This document shows positions 45,718-54,630 of a DNA stretch of 64,000 nucleotides, piece after piece. Positions within the stretch are counted from its first letter, which is position 1; every line of letters starts with the position of its first letter. Below the pieces are notes generated by a model, which had not been told where the DNA came from, did no database searches, and saw only the letters and a program-made list of their open reading frames with translations. Source of the stretch: Dinoroseobacter shibae DFL 12 = DSM 16493 (lineage in GTDB: Bacteria > Pseudomonadota > Alphaproteobacteria > Rhodobacterales > Rhodobacteraceae). The stretch lies in contig NC_009952.1 of the NCBI RefSeq assembly GCF_000018145.1, positions 2,108,001 to 2,172,000 of the forward strand, read 5' to 3'. The translations under genes were made by a program, and so were the position numbers.

Positions 45718-47025
45718 ATGTCGCGAGAGTATCTCAAGAAAGCCACCCTGACCCCCAAGAGCGACGCGGGCGAGACCAAGAAGATCGTGCGCGCCATCCT
45801 CGACGAGATCGAGGCCGGCGGGGACGACGCCGCACTGGCCTATGCCCGGAAGTTCGACAATTACGAAGGCGAGATCCTGCTGAGCCAGGACGCCATCGAC
45901 GCGGCCATCGCGCAGGTGCCCGAGAAGCTCAAGCACGACATCGATTTCGCCCATGCCAACGTGAAGCGTTTCGCCGAGGCCCAGCGTGACACGGTCGCCA
46001 ATTTCGAGATCGAGGTGGTGCCGGGCCTGATCGCGGGGCAGAAGGCGATCCCGGTTCATGCGGCGGGCTGCTACGTGCCCGGCGGACGCTACAGCCATAT
46101 CGCCAGCGCGATCATGACCGTGACCACCGCCAAGGTGGCGGGCTGCAAGCATATCGTGGCCTGCTCGCCACCGCGACCGGATGTGGGCATCGCGCCCGCC
46201 ATCGTCTACGCCGCCCATGTCTGCGGTGCCGACAAGATCATGGCGATGGGCGGGGTGCAGGGCGTGGCGGCGATGACCTTTGGCCTCTTCGGTCTGCCCA
46301 AGGCGAACATCCTCGTGGGCCCCGGCAACCAGTTCGTGGCCGAAGCCAAGCGGATGCTCTTCGGGCGCGTGGGCATCGACATGATCGCGGGGCCGACCGA
46401 CAGCCTGATCCTGGCGGATGCGTCCGCCGACCCCATGGTGGTGGCGGTCGACCTGGTCGGTCAGGCAGAGCATGGCTACAACTCGCCCGTCTGGCTGGTG
46501 ACCGATGACCGCGCGCTGGCCGAGAAGGTGATGGAACTGGTCCCCGGCCTGATCGACGACCTGCCGGACGTGAACCGCGAGAACGCGACCGCCGCCTGGC
46601 GCGATTATGCCGAGGTGATCGTCTGTGCCGACCGTGAGGAAATGGCCGCGACCTCGGACGAGTACGCGCCCGAACACCTGACCGTGCAGGCCGAGGATCT
46701 GGATTGGTGGCTGGAGCGGCTGAGCTGCTACGGCTCGCTGTTTCTGGGCGAAGAGACCACCGTGGCCTTCGGTGACAAGGCCTCGGGGACGAACCACGTG
46801 CTGCCGACCTCGGGGGCCGCGAATTACACCGGGGGGCTTTCGGTGCACAAATACATGAAGATCGTGACCTGGCAGCGCTCAACCCGCGAAGGGTCCAAGC
46901 CCGTCGCGCTCGCCACGGCGCGCATTTCGCGACTGGAAGGGATGGAAGGCCACGCTCGCACCGCCGATATTCGTCTCAGGAAGTATTTCCCCGACCAGGA
47001 ATTCGATCTGACCGGCAATGACTGA
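45718..47025 (+). CDS. hpsN: DHPS 3-dehydrogenase (histidinol-dehydrogenase family)
   Basis: 435 residues of the HisD fold: VHAAGCYVPGGRYSHIASAIM near residue 113, AMGGVQGVAAMTFG near 177, VGPGNQFVAEAKRMLFG near 200, MIAGPTDSLILADASADP near 222 and QAEHGYNSPVWLV near 250 with zinc-binding His. It begins MSREYLKKATLTPKSDAGET rather than with the HisD N-terminus. HpsN oxidises (R)-2,3-dihydroxypropane-1-sulfonate in two NAD+ steps to (R)-3-sulfolactate. It is not the histidine-pathway enzyme: the neighbours are a TRAP importer, two dehydrogenases and sulfolactate sulfo-lyase. Its last eight bases overlap the next gene. Confidence 0.9.
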   Translation: MSREYLKKATLTPKSDAGETKKIVRAILDEIEAGGDDAALAYARKFDNYEGEILLSQDAIDAAIAQVPEKLKHDIDFAHANVKRFAEAQRDTVANFEIEVVPGLIAGQKAIPVHAAGCYVPGGRYSHIASAIMTVTTAKVAGCKHIVACSPPRPDVGIAPAIVYAAHVCGADKIMAMGGVQGVAAMTFGLFGLPKANILVGPGNQFVAEAKRMLFGRVGIDMIAGPTDSLILADASADPMVVAVDLVGQAEHGYNSPVWLVTDDRALAEKVMELVPGLIDDLPDVNRENATAAWRDYAEVIVCADREEMAATSDEYAPEHLTVQAEDLDWWLERLSCYGSLFLGEETTVAFGDKASGTNHVLPTSGAANYTGGLSVHKYMKIVTWQRSTREGSKPVALATARISRLEGMEGHARTADIRLRKYFPDQEFDLTGND

Positions 47026-47782
47026 CGCACCTGCCTCCATGTTCGATCTGACGGGCCGCGTGGCCTGCGTGACCGGGGCCAGTTCGGGCCTCGGGCGGCG
47101 CGCGGCCACGGTGCTGGCCCGCGCCGGAGCCTCGGTCGTCGGCGTCGCGCGGCGTGCCGACGCGCTCGCAGCCTGGGAGGCCGAAACACCGGGCCGCACC
47201 GCCAGCGCCGCCTGGGACGTGGCCGACCGCGACAGCCTGCCGGACATGGTGGAGGCAATCTCCGCACCCTTCGGTGCGCCGGATATCCTGGTGCTGGCCG
47301 CGGGGATCAACAATCGCGAGCGGGCCGATGCGGTCACGGCCGCCGGCTGGGATGCCACGCTGGCGCTGAACCTCACCGCGCCCTTCTTCCTCGCTCAGGC
47401 GCTGGTGCCAGCCATGTCGGAGAAGGGCTGGGGCCGGATCGTCAATTTCGCCTCGCTCCAGACCACGCGCGCCTTTCCAGGCGGTGTCGCCTATGGCGCC
47501 ACCAAGGGCGGGATCGCGCAACTGACCCGCGCCATGGCCGAGGCCTGGTCCGCCCAGGGGATCAATGCCAATGCCGTCGGACCGGGGTTTTTCAAGACCG
47601 AACTGACGGCACCCGTGTTCGACAATCCCGCGCTGGCGCAGGAGCTTGCGGACAAGACCTGCATCGGACGCAATGGCGTGCCAGGGGATATCGACGGCCC
47701 GCTCTTGTTCCTGTGCTCGGACGCCTCGGCCTATGTCACGGGCCAGATCCTGATGGTCGACGGGGGATTCACCGCGAAATGA
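47018..47782 (+). CDS. hpsO: Short-chain dehydrogenase of the DHPS pathway
   Basis: 254 residues, classical SDR. Cofactor motif VTGASSGLGRRAATVLARAG near residue 18, NAG-equivalent LAAGINNRER near 92, catalytic Ser in GRIVNFASLQTTRAF near 140 and the Tyr-x3-Lys in VAYGATKGGIA near 160. In Cupriavidus pinatubonensis HpsO and HpsP were proposed to oxidise and re-reduce DHPS at carbon 2 so that both enantiomers become available to HpsN. Position between hpsN and an ADH gene fits that pair. It overlaps hpsN by eight bases and the ADH gene by ATGA. Confidence 0.82.
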   Translation: MTDAPASMFDLTGRVACVTGASSGLGRRAATVLARAGASVVGVARRADALAAWEAETPGRTASAAWDVADRDSLPDMVEAISAPFGAPDILVLAAGINNRERADAVTAAGWDATLALNLTAPFFLAQALVPAMSEKGWGRIVNFASLQTTRAFPGGVAYGATKGGIAQLTRAMAEAWSAQGINANAVGPGFFKTELTAPVFDNPALAQELADKTCIGRNGVPGDIDGPLLFLCSDASAYVTGQILMVDGGFTAK

Positions 47783-48762
47783 AGGCGCTCGTTTATACCG
47801 GGGTGGCGCAGCTGGCCTTCCGCGATGTGCCGGAGCCGGTTCCGGCTGCGGGCGATCACCTGATCCGCATCGACAGTGTCGGGATCTGCGGCTCGGACAT
47901 GCATGCCTATCTCGGACATGACGATCGCCGCCCTGCCCCGCTGATCCTCGGGCACGAGGGCGCGGGCGTGATAATCGGCGGCCCCCGCGACGGGGAGCGT
48001 GTGACGATCAATCCGCTCGTGACCTGCGGCACCTGCCCGGCCTGCGTGTCGGGACGCGACAACCTGTGTGCCACAAGGCAGATCATCTCGATGCCCCCGC
48101 GCGATGGGGCGTTCGCGCAATACGTCGCCATGCCGGCACGCAACCTGGTGACCGTACCCGACGACGTCCCGCTGGAGAAAGCCGCCCTGGCCGAGCCCGT
48201 GGCGGTCAGCTGGCACGCGGTGCGTCTGGGGCTGGCATCCATGGCCGACGCGCGCCGCGACAGCGCCCTGGTGATCGGCGGCGGGGCCATCGGCGTGGCC
48301 GCCGCGATCAGCCTGCAAGCGCAGGGTGTGGCGGACGTGACCCTCGTGGAGCCGAACGCCATGCGCCGCGAGTACCTCGCTCGCGATGCAAACTACACCA
48401 TCGCGACGCCCGAGCAGGTCGCAGGCCGGGTTTTCGACATCACCGTGGACGGGGTTGGCTATGATGCCACCCGGGCGGCGGCTTCGGCGGCGACCCGTCC
48501 CGGCGGTCTGCTCTTGCATATCGGGCTGGGGGGTGGGTCCGCGGGCCTCGACATTAGGCGGATCACCCTGCAGGAGATCACCGTGATCGGCACCTATACC
48601 TACACCGCGCAGGATTTTCGCGACACCTGTGCCGCGATGTTTGACGGCCGCCTCGGCGGGCTCGACTGGACCGAAAGCCGTCCCCTTTCCGCGGGGGCAG
48701 ACGCCTTCGCCGATATCCGCGCGGGCCGCGTGCCCGCACCCAAGATCATACTCAAGCCGTAA
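47779..48762 (+). CDS. hpsP: Zinc-type alcohol dehydrogenase of the DHPS pathway
   Basis: 327 residues, medium-chain dehydrogenase. Catalytic zinc site GICGSDMHAYLGHDDRRPAPL near residue 36 and GHEGAGVI near 56; structural zinc cysteines in CGTCPACVSGRDNLC near 80; cofactor loop VIGGGAIGVAAAISLQAQG near 165. As the partner of the SDR HpsO it probably interconverts the DHPS enantiomers through the 2-keto compound. Sorbitol- or threonine-dehydrogenase-like chemistry is possible by family alone; the operon decides the call. It overlaps hpsO by ATGA and precedes suyA by 15 bp. Confidence 0.78.
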   Translation: MKALVYTGVAQLAFRDVPEPVPAAGDHLIRIDSVGICGSDMHAYLGHDDRRPAPLILGHEGAGVIIGGPRDGERVTINPLVTCGTCPACVSGRDNLCATRQIISMPPRDGAFAQYVAMPARNLVTVPDDVPLEKAALAEPVAVSWHAVRLGLASMADARRDSALVIGGGAIGVAAAISLQAQGVADVTLVEPNAMRREYLARDANYTIATPEQVAGRVFDITVDGVGYDATRAAASAATRPGGLLLHIGLGGGSAGLDIRRITLQEITVIGTYTYTAQDFRDTCAAMFDGRLGGLDWTESRPLSAGADAFADIRAGRVPAPKIILKP

Positions 48763-48777
48763 AGACAGGAGACCTAA

Positions 48778-49068
48778 ATGTCTGAAATACCGCATCTTCT
48801 GGTCCACGAACATGACGACAATGTCGGTGTGGTCGTGGTCGAGGGGCTGACCGCCGGCACGGACATGCTGTGCTGTGTCACCCATGACAATTCGACCTTC
48901 CGGCTGACCGCCAGGCACGATGTGCCGATCGGCCACAAGGTCGCGCTCAAGGACCTCAAGGCTGGCGACACCGCCATGAAATACGGCGAGGATATCGGCA
49001 AGATCATCGCCGATGTCGGCCAGGGCGAGCATCTGCACACCCATAACTGCAAAACGAAACGCTGGTAA
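48778..49068 (+). CDS. suyA: (2R)-Sulfolactate sulfo-lyase, small subunit
   Basis: 96 residues, the SAF-domain subunit homologous to the N-terminus of altronate and galactarate dehydratases (UxaA family). Seen are HEHDDNVGVVVVEGLTAG near residue 9, TARHDVPIGHKVALKDLKAGD near 42 and the end GEHLHTHNCKTKRW, the conserved LHTHN loop that contributes to the iron-containing active site. With SuyB it removes sulfite from (R)-3-sulfolactate to give pyruvate. AGGAG-type spacing before the ATG is good (GACAGGAGACCTAAATG). Confidence 0.93.
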   Translation: MSEIPHLLVHEHDDNVGVVVVEGLTAGTDMLCCVTHDNSTFRLTARHDVPIGHKVALKDLKAGDTAMKYGEDIGKIIADVGQGEHLHTHNCKTKRW

Positions 49069-49080
49069 GGAGCCACTGGA

Positions 49081-50262
49081 ATGGCATCGAAGTATTCAAA
49101 CCTGACCGTCAAGGGCTACCGGCGTGAAAACGGCCGCGTGGGCGTGCGCAACCATGTGCTCATCCTGCCCGTGGACGACATCTCCAACGCCGCCTGCGAG
49201 GCGGTCGCCAACAACGTCAAGGGCACGTTGGCGATCCCGCACGCCTATGGCCGCCTGCAGTTCGGCGAGGACCTGGAGCTGCATTTCCGCACGATGATCG
49301 GCACCGGCGCGAACCCGAACGTGCACTCGGTGGTCGTCATCGGCATCGAGCCCGGCTGGACCAAGCGCATCGCCGACGGCATCCGCGAGACCGGCAAGGA
49401 AGTAGCCGAATTCTCGATCGAGCAGAAGGGCGACTTCGAAACGATCCGCGCGGCCTCCTGGGCGGCGAAGGATTTCGTCCACAAGGCGACCGAGATGCAG
49501 CGCGAAGAGTGCAGCATCTCCGAGCTGTGGGTGTCCACCAAATGCGGCGAGAGCGATACCACCACGGGCCTCGGATCCTGCCCCACGGTCGGCAACATGT
49601 ATGACAAGCTCCTGCCCGAAGGGATCACCGGGTTTTTTGGCGAGACCTCCGAGATCACCGGGGCCGAGCATATCTGCCAGAAGCGCGCGATCAACGAAGA
49701 GGTCGGGCAGCGCTGGTACAAGATGTGGAAGGCCTATCAGGATGACGTGATCTTCGCGCACCAGACCGATGACCTGAGCGACAGCCAGCCCACCAAGGGC
49801 AACATCGAAGGCGGTCTGACCACGATCGAGGAGAAGGCCCTTGGCAACCTGGAAAAGATCGGCCGCACCTCGCAGTTCATCGATATCCTGGAGCCTGCCG
49901 AGCAGCCCAAGTCCGGCAACGGGCTCTACTTCATGGACAGCTCTTCGGCGGCCGCCGAATGCGTGACGCTGATGGCGGCGGGCGGCGCGGTGATCCACAC
50001 CTTCCCCACCGGCCAGGGCAACGTGGTCGGCAACCCGATCGTGCCGGTGATCAAGATCACCGCGAATCCGCGCACCGTGCGCACCATGGCCGAGCATGTG
50101 GATGTGGATGTCTCCGGCATCCTGCGTCGGGAGATGACCATCGACGAGGCGGGCGATGCGCTGATCGAGATGATCTGCCGAACCGCCAATGGCCGCAACA
50201 CCGCCGCCGAGGCGCTGGGGCATCGGGAGTTCTCGATGACCAAGCTCTACCGCTCGGCGTAA
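49081..50262 (+). CDS. suyB: (2R)-Sulfolactate sulfo-lyase, large subunit
   Basis: 393 residues, homologous to the C-terminal part of UxaA/GarD dehydratases. [20 protein letters not shown] near residue 18, [19 protein letters not shown] near 57, [19 protein letters not shown] near 152 (metal-ligand Cys region), [20 protein letters not shown] near 237 and [20 protein letters not shown] near 318 are the family blocks. It cleaves the C-S bond of sulfolactate, the key desulfonation step, giving pyruvate and sulfite. It starts 12 bp after suyA and ends at a strong hairpin. Confidence 0.94.
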   Translation: MASKYSNLTVKGYRRENGRVGVRNHVLILPVDDISNAACEAVANNVKGTLAIPHAYGRLQFGEDLELHFRTMIGTGANPNVHSVVVIGIEPGWTKRIADGIRETGKEVAEFSIEQKGDFETIRAASWAAKDFVHKATEMQREECSISELWVSTKCGESDTTTGLGSCPTVGNMYDKLLPEGITGFFGETSEITGAEHICQKRAINEEVGQRWYKMWKAYQDDVIFAHQTDDLSDSQPTKGNIEGGLTTIEEKALGNLEKIGRTSQFIDILEPAEQPKSGNGLYFMDSSSAAAECVTLMAAGGAVIHTFPTGQGNVVGNPIVPVIKITANPRTVRTMAEHVDVDVSGILRREMTIDEAGDALIEMICRTANGRNTAAEALGHREFSMTKLYRSA

Positions 50263-50267
50263 CGATC

Positions 50268-50295
50268 CGGGCGCGCGGCAGTGTCCGCGCGCCCG
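50268..50295 (+). terminator. Hairpin after suyB
   Basis: CGGGCGCGCGG at 50268-50278 pairs perfectly over 11 bp with CCGCGCGCCCG at 50285-50295, six-base loop, followed by a pyrimidine-rich stretch (TCTCTCCTTTC). It begins five bases after the suyB stop. It may end the main hps-suy message or lower expression of comC. Confidence 0.7.
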
Positions 50296-50321
50296 TCTCT
50301 CCTTTCGAAGACCAGGTGTAC

Positions 50322-51335
50322 ATGTCCGAGACCGAAACCCTTTCCCTGCCCGACGCGCGCGACCTTCTGTTCCGGGCCTTTACGGCCAACGGCGTGCCGG
50401 AAGGCGCTGCGCGCAGCACCGCCGACGCGCTGGTCGCGGCCGAGGCCGAGGGCCAGGTGGGCCACGGGTTTTCGCGGCTGGAAGATTACGTGGCCCAGGC
50501 CCGCAGCGGCAAGATCGTCGCCGGGGCCGAGGTGACGATCACCCGCCCTGCCCCGACCACACTGCTGGTGGATGCCGGCCACGGGTTCGCCTATCCGGCG
50601 CTGGAGCGTGCCATTGACGAAGGCATCGCCGTCGCGCGGGAACTTGGCACCGCCGCCATCGCCGTGACCCGCTCGCACCATTGCGGCGCGCTGTCGATCC
50701 ATGTGGAGCGGGCGGCAAAAGCCGGGCTGGTGGCGATGATGGTGGTCAACGCCCCCGCCGCGATTGCCCCCTGGGGCGGCAAGACCCCGCTTTTCGGCAC
50801 CAACCCCATCGCCTTTGCCACGCCCAGGGCCGGGAGCGCGCCGTTGGTCATCGACCTGTCGCTGTCGAAGGTGGCCCGCGGCAAGGTGATGAATGCCAAG
50901 AAGGCGGGCAAGCCGATCCCCGAAGGCTGGGCGCTCGATGCCGCGGGCAATCCGACCACGGATGCCGAGGCAGCGCTCGGCGGCACCATGGTGCCCATCG
51001 GCGAGGCCAAGGGCACCGCGCTGGCGCTGATGGTCGAGATCCTGTCCGCGGTGATGACCGGTGCCGCGCTGAGCACCGAGGCCGGGTCGTTCTTTTCCGC
51101 TGACGGCCCGCCCCCTGGGGTCGGCCAGTTTCTGACGCTCTGGCGTCCGCCCGAGGGGGCGGAGGCGTTCACTGCCCGGCTCGCCCCGCTGCTGGCCCAG
51201 ATCGAGACGATGGAGGGCGCCCGCCTGCCGGGCACACGCCGTCTGGCCGCCCTGAACGCCGCGCAGGCACACGGCATCGCGGTGCCGCGCGCCTATCTCG
51301 ACGGCGCCCGCCGTCTTGCCGCCACCCATCCCTGA
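50322..51335 (+). CDS. comC: Sulfolactate dehydrogenase (Ldh2/ComC family)
   Basis: 337 residues, malate/L-lactate dehydrogenase type 2 fold: LVAAEAEGQVGHGFSRLEDYV near residue 36 (catalytic His), AVTRSHHCGALSIHVERAAKAG near 117, GTNPIAFATPR near 163 and MVPIGEAKGTALALMVEILSA near 223. Members in sulfonate clusters (ComC) are NAD(P)-dependent (R)-sulfolactate dehydrogenases that, with an (S)-specific partner, invert sulfolactate so SuyAB can use it. The (S)-partner SlcC is not seen here. The gene lies behind the suyB hairpin. Confidence 0.82.
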   Translation: MSETETLSLPDARDLLFRAFTANGVPEGAARSTADALVAAEAEGQVGHGFSRLEDYVAQARSGKIVAGAEVTITRPAPTTLLVDAGHGFAYPALERAIDEGIAVARELGTAAIAVTRSHHCGALSIHVERAAKAGLVAMMVVNAPAAIAPWGGKTPLFGTNPIAFATPRAGSAPLVIDLSLSKVARGKVMNAKKAGKPIPEGWALDAAGNPTTDAEAALGGTMVPIGEAKGTALALMVEILSAVMTGAALSTEAGSFFSADGPPPGVGQFLTLWRPPEGAEAFTARLAPLLAQIETMEGARLPGTRRLAALNAAQAHGIAVPRAYLDGARRLAATHP

Positions 51336-51381
51336 GCCCCAGTCCCCCGGACCCACCGGGCCGCCCCGAGAAGGAGACCCC

Positions 51382-51789
51382 ATGTCCGCGAAAATTCTGG
51401 TACCGGTCGACCTCGACCATGCAGACCTGATCCAACCCAAGCTCGCCCAGGCCCGGGACATGCTCGCCCCGGGTGGAAAAATCCTCGTTGTGACGGTGCT
51501 GGAGACTGTGCCCGGCTATGTGTCGGAGTTCGTCACCCACAAGCCCGAGAACAACCTGACCGCGAAAGTGGCCGAGAAGCTTTCGGGACTGGTGGGAGAG
51601 GCCGATGATGTCGAAACCCATGTGATCACAGGCAAACCCGGCGTGGAAATCCCGCAATTCGCCGAAGATCACGGCTGTACCTTGATCATCGTGGGCAGCC
51701 ATCGTCCCGGCATGCGCGACTATTTCCTGGGCTCCACCGCCGCGCGCGTGGTGCGGCGGGCCAGTTGTTCCGTCATGGTGATGCGCTGA
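51382..51789 (+). CDS. Universal stress protein (UspA family)
   Basis: 135 residues from ATG 51382 with AAGGAG nine bases upstream. Single Usp domain: KILVPVDLDHADLIQ at the start, then GCTLIIVGSHRPGMRDYFLGS near residue 97 and TAARVVRRASCSVMVMR at the end, the G-x2-G-x9-G(S/T)-like nucleotide loop being GSHRPGMRDYFLGSTA. UspA genes recur in bacterial sulfonate clusters, with no known task. Being last in the DHPS operon, it may serve stress relief during sulfite release. Confidence 0.87.
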   Translation: MSAKILVPVDLDHADLIQPKLAQARDMLAPGGKILVVTVLETVPGYVSEFVTHKPENNLTAKVAEKLSGLVGEADDVETHVITGKPGVEIPQFAEDHGCTLIIVGSHRPGMRDYFLGSTAARVVRRASCSVMVMR

Positions 51790-51929
51790 GCCCTGGCGCC
51801 CTGGATCGGCCTCGGAGGTGCGCGAGAGAGCGCGTGGACCGGTAAGCGGCCATGTCGCAGCCCTTTGGCTCTGCAGGCAACCCGGCGTCTCCCGATCCCG
51901 CGTCGGCGTGGCGGGCTGACCCTGCCCCC

Positions 51930-52604
51930 GCGCCGCCAGCCTCCCCTGCCGGGCATGTCGCTTCGCGATCAGCCGCGCATTCTCCGGATCCCGGAAGGGC
52001 AGCGCGCTGACCGTGGCGGCCTCGGACGTGTCGTCGCCCGGCTCGGCGAACCAGACCGCCCGCTCCCACCCGGTATAGGCGCCGAATTGCGCCCCGCGGG
52101 CCACGCGTGATGGGCGAGTGCATGGCGCATTCATGGCCATAGGTCTCTAGCGCCCTGGCGCGACTGTCGTCCTCGTCCGCATAGCCGGTCTTGCGGCGTG
52201 GATCGGCCGCCCACATGTACCACTCGGCCTGACCATCGCGGAGCCACTCAACCAGAACCTTGCCGGTCCCGCCCGCCTGCACGATCCCGAAGGTGCGCGC
52301 TTGGACCTCGAACGCGTTGGGCACGCCGGGCATCGGCCCCAGCAGGGACAGACCGTCCGGCGCGTAGGGAATGGGGCCGTTGATCAGCCGCCTCACCCAG
52401 GCAGTGCCCAAGGGCGGCACCCGCGCCATGGCATCCTCGATGTACCACGAATAGCGCTGCATGTTCATCACCGCCGAGGCGGCGGAGACGTTCGGCCAAC
52501 ACGCAATCTCTTCAACCCGCCATCGCCAGATGGTAGGGGCGCGACACACCGACCGCCCCGCCCCCGATAATTGCAACGCGGGCGGTGCCCGGCAGATCGC
52601 TCAT
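51930..52604 (-). pseudogene. Remnant of a dimethylglycine/sarcosine-dehydrogenase-like gene
   Basis: The ATG at 52604 overlaps the tpa stop by ATGA and begins a good FAD-binding start, MSDLPGTARVAIIGGGAVGV, but after about 30 residues a stop follows. A large internal deletion joins this to a distal FAD-oxidoreductase segment in another frame, with RLINGPIPYAPDGLSLLGPMP and the following FGIVQAGGTGKVLVEWL around 52200-52400, and a further frame change leads to the C-terminal block GAQFGAYTGWERAVWFAEP near 52080. These are the landmarks of GcvT-fused glycine-betaine-pathway dehydrogenases (normally about 800 residues). The gene cannot make a working product. The left end is approximate. Confidence 0.75.
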
Positions 52605-53983
52605 GCGCCGAACACCCGGGTCAGCGCCCCGTCGACGGCGTCGGTGATCTGGTCGATATCGTCCGCGGTGGCGATCAGTGCGGGGCTGAAACACAACGTG
52701 TTGTTGTACCCCGGCAGCGAGCGGTTTGTCGCCCCGATGATGACGCCTTGGGCCATGCAATCGGCCACGACCGCCTGCACCAGGGCCTCGGGCGCGGGCT
52801 CCTTCGTGGTCCGGTCCGCCACAAGTTCGGCCCCGCAGAACAGGCCCTTGCCGCGGATGTCCCCGATCACCCGATGCTTCTCCATCAGCCCGGCGAGGTT
52901 GCCCATCAGTTGGTCATGCATCCGGTCGGTGTTGCCCAGCAGATCCTCTTCCTCGATGATCTTCATGTTCTCGATCGCGGCCGCCGGTCCCGCCGTACAC
53001 CCCCCGAAGGTCGAGATATCGCGGAAATAATCGAGCGGCGCGCCGGGCTCGGATTTGAACATCTCGAACACGCGCTCGGTCGTGACCATGCACGAAATCG
53101 CAGCGTAGCCCGAGGCGACGCCCTTGGCCATGGTCACGAAATCCGGCTCGATCCCGTAATGCTGGTAGCCAAACCACTTGCCCGTCCGGCCCAGCCCGCA
53201 AACCACCTCGTCGATATGCAACAGCACATCGTACTTGCGGCAGATCTCCTGGACGCGCGGCCAGTAGCCCTCGGGCGGGGTGATCACACCGCCCCCGGCC
53301 GTCACCGGCTCCAGGCAGAGCGCGCCGACCGTGTCCGGGCCTTCGCGCAGGATCACCTCCTCGATCGCGTCAGCCGCGCGCTCGCCATAGTTCTCACCCT
53401 CCCACTGGGCGCGATATTCCAGGCAATGAGGCACCTCGACGAAGTCGGGCGCGAAGGGGCCGTATTGCGCCTTGCGCTCCCACTGTCCACCCGCCGACAT
53501 CGTGGCCAGGGTCGAGCCGTGATAGTCCCGCTCGCGATACAGGATCTTGGTCTTGCGCCCGCCATGGACCTTGTGCGCAATCTGGCGCACCATCTTGAAC
53601 GCCTTTTCGTTCGCCTCCGAGCCGGAGCTGGCATAATAGACCCGGCTCATCCCCGGCATCTTGTCGATCAGCATTTCCGAGAAGATCGCCCCCGGGATCG
53701 TGCCTAGCGAATTCGAGAAAAAGCACATCTGCATGAGCTGGTCGCGCACGGCATTCGCGATCCGCTCCCGCCCATAGCCCACGTTGACGGTCCAGAGCCC
53801 GCCGGAGACCGCATCCAGATGTTCCTTGCCCAGGGCATCCCAGACGCGCATTCCCTTGCCCTCGACGATGATCCGCGGATCGGTCGTCTCGAAGGGCTTG
53901 TGGTTGATCAGATGGTGCCACTGATGGGCACGATCCGCCTCGATCACATGGCTGAGGTCATTGGGAGCAACATGAGTGGTCAT
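52601..53983 (-). CDS. tpa: Taurine-pyruvate aminotransferase
   Basis: 460 residues from ATG 53983 (MTTHVAPNDLSHVIEADRAH); a longer frame upstream has no family likeness. Class III aminotransferase: YYASSGSEANEKAFKMVRQ near residue 110, RDYHGSTLATMSAGG near 150, LLHIDEVVCGLGRTGKWFG near 260 and the PLP lysine in VTMAKGVASGYAAIS near 290. It moves the amino group of taurine to pyruvate, giving sulfoacetaldehyde and alanine. Neighbouring tauR and xsc complete the pathway. Beta-alanine-type aminotransferases are related, but the context decides. Confidence 0.92.
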   Translation of the reverse strand: MTTHVAPNDLSHVIEADRAHQWHHLINHKPFETTDPRIIVEGKGMRVWDALGKEHLDAVSGGLWTVNVGYGRERIANAVRDQLMQMCFFSNSLGTIPGAIFSEMLIDKMPGMSRVYYASSGSEANEKAFKMVRQIAHKVHGGRKTKILYRERDYHGSTLATMSAGGQWERKAQYGPFAPDFVEVPHCLEYRAQWEGENYGERAADAIEEVILREGPDTVGALCLEPVTAGGGVITPPEGYWPRVQEICRKYDVLLHIDEVVCGLGRTGKWFGYQHYGIEPDFVTMAKGVASGYAAISCMVTTERVFEMFKSEPGAPLDYFRDISTFGGCTAGPAAAIENMKIIEEEDLLGNTDRMHDQLMGNLAGLMEKHRVIGDIRGKGLFCGAELVADRTTKEPAPEALVQAVVADCMAQGVIIGATNRSLPGYNNTLCFSPALIATADDIDQITDAVDGALTRVFGA

Positions 53984-54129
53984 CGGCCTGTCCTGTCCTG
54001 GCAAGAGGGGCGCCTGCATCCGGTGCGGCACGGAAAGACGTTGCCGGGACTGACGCCGCGCCCATAGGGCCAGCCTGGCCCAGAGCATAAGGCCAGAACC
54101 TCCACCTGTCCGGCGCAAGGAGTGTCAGG

Positions 54130-54139
54130 CTGGACTTAA
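54130..54139 (+). promoter_or_regulatory. TauR box upstream of tpa
   Basis: CTGGACTTAA agrees fully with the CTGGACYTAA repeat I recall for TauR in Rhodobacter capsulatus. It lies about 147 bp before the tpa start. A partial copy, CTGGATCCAT, follows 24 bp later at 54154-54163, in the same direction. Confidence 0.6.
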
Positions 54140-54584
54140 CGACTTCTACCCCACTGGATCCATGCCGCATCCAAAGCGCTCGTCATAGTCGGACCGATAA
54201 CAGAGACCGAAGCATGACCATACTCCTGATGTATCACGCAATTTTCACAGGTGCGTTCTTCGCGATCCTTGCTGTCACGCGCGACCATGACCCGGGCCGA
54301 CTTTCGCGCGCTCGAGACCGTGAGCATCGGCGACGAAAGCGCCGAGCGCCCGAACCGCGCCGCGTCGAACATCTCGGTCGTCACGATCTTCTTGTCCTGG
54401 GGGCTTCACCGGCTTCAACCTGATGCCGATCCACGCAATCGCCCCTTCATGGGCGAGACCACCTACACCGAGACCGACCCACTACCGTGATCACCGGCAT
54501 CATCGGCCACGGCATCGATATCCTGATGGCAAGGGCGAGACCTGCCGCGTGCCCTGGAAGGACCGCGCCTGACTGAACAGGCAT

Positions 54585-54594
54585 CTGGACCTAG
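54585..54594 (+). promoter_or_regulatory. TauR box upstream of tauR
   Basis: CTGGACCTAG agrees with CTGGACYTAA at nine of ten positions and lies 36 bp before the tauR start codon, a position suited to autoregulation. Confidence 0.5.
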
Positions 54595-54630
54595 CGCGGC
54601 GGCAAATTCTTCGGCACTCTCGGGCCAGAT

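Larger units (their letters stand above)
53984..54630. other. tpa-tauR divergent region with decayed coding traces
   Basis: The 647-bp gap between divergent tpa and tauR carries two TauR-type boxes. About 54250-54572 on the plus strand shows coding-like pieces spread over three frames: FRALETVSIGDESAERPN, then after a shift GFNLMPIHAIA, then VITGIIGHGIDILM and, after another shift, GETCRVPWKDRA before a stop. The last two pieces resemble the C-terminus of TauC-type ABC permeases (helix, then VPWK). It may be the end of a lost taurine importer gene, and no intact product is possible. Confidence 0.45.

Noticed and set aside
43744-46848. A very long open frame on the minus strand opposite the TRAP and hpsN genes
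   Set aside because: It is His/Arg/Gln/Gly-rich, lacks any domain and lies antisense to four well-recognised genes. Long antisense frames are normal in such G+C-rich DNA.
45718-47025. HisD (histidinol dehydrogenase of histidine synthesis)
   Set aside because: The fold matches, but no his genes are near and the gene is embedded between a TRAP importer and hpsO/hpsP/suyAB, which fixes the HpsN role.
48778-50262. Altronate or galactarate dehydratase
   Set aside because: The two-gene split and the sulfonate neighbours fit SuyA and SuyB; uronate genes are absent.
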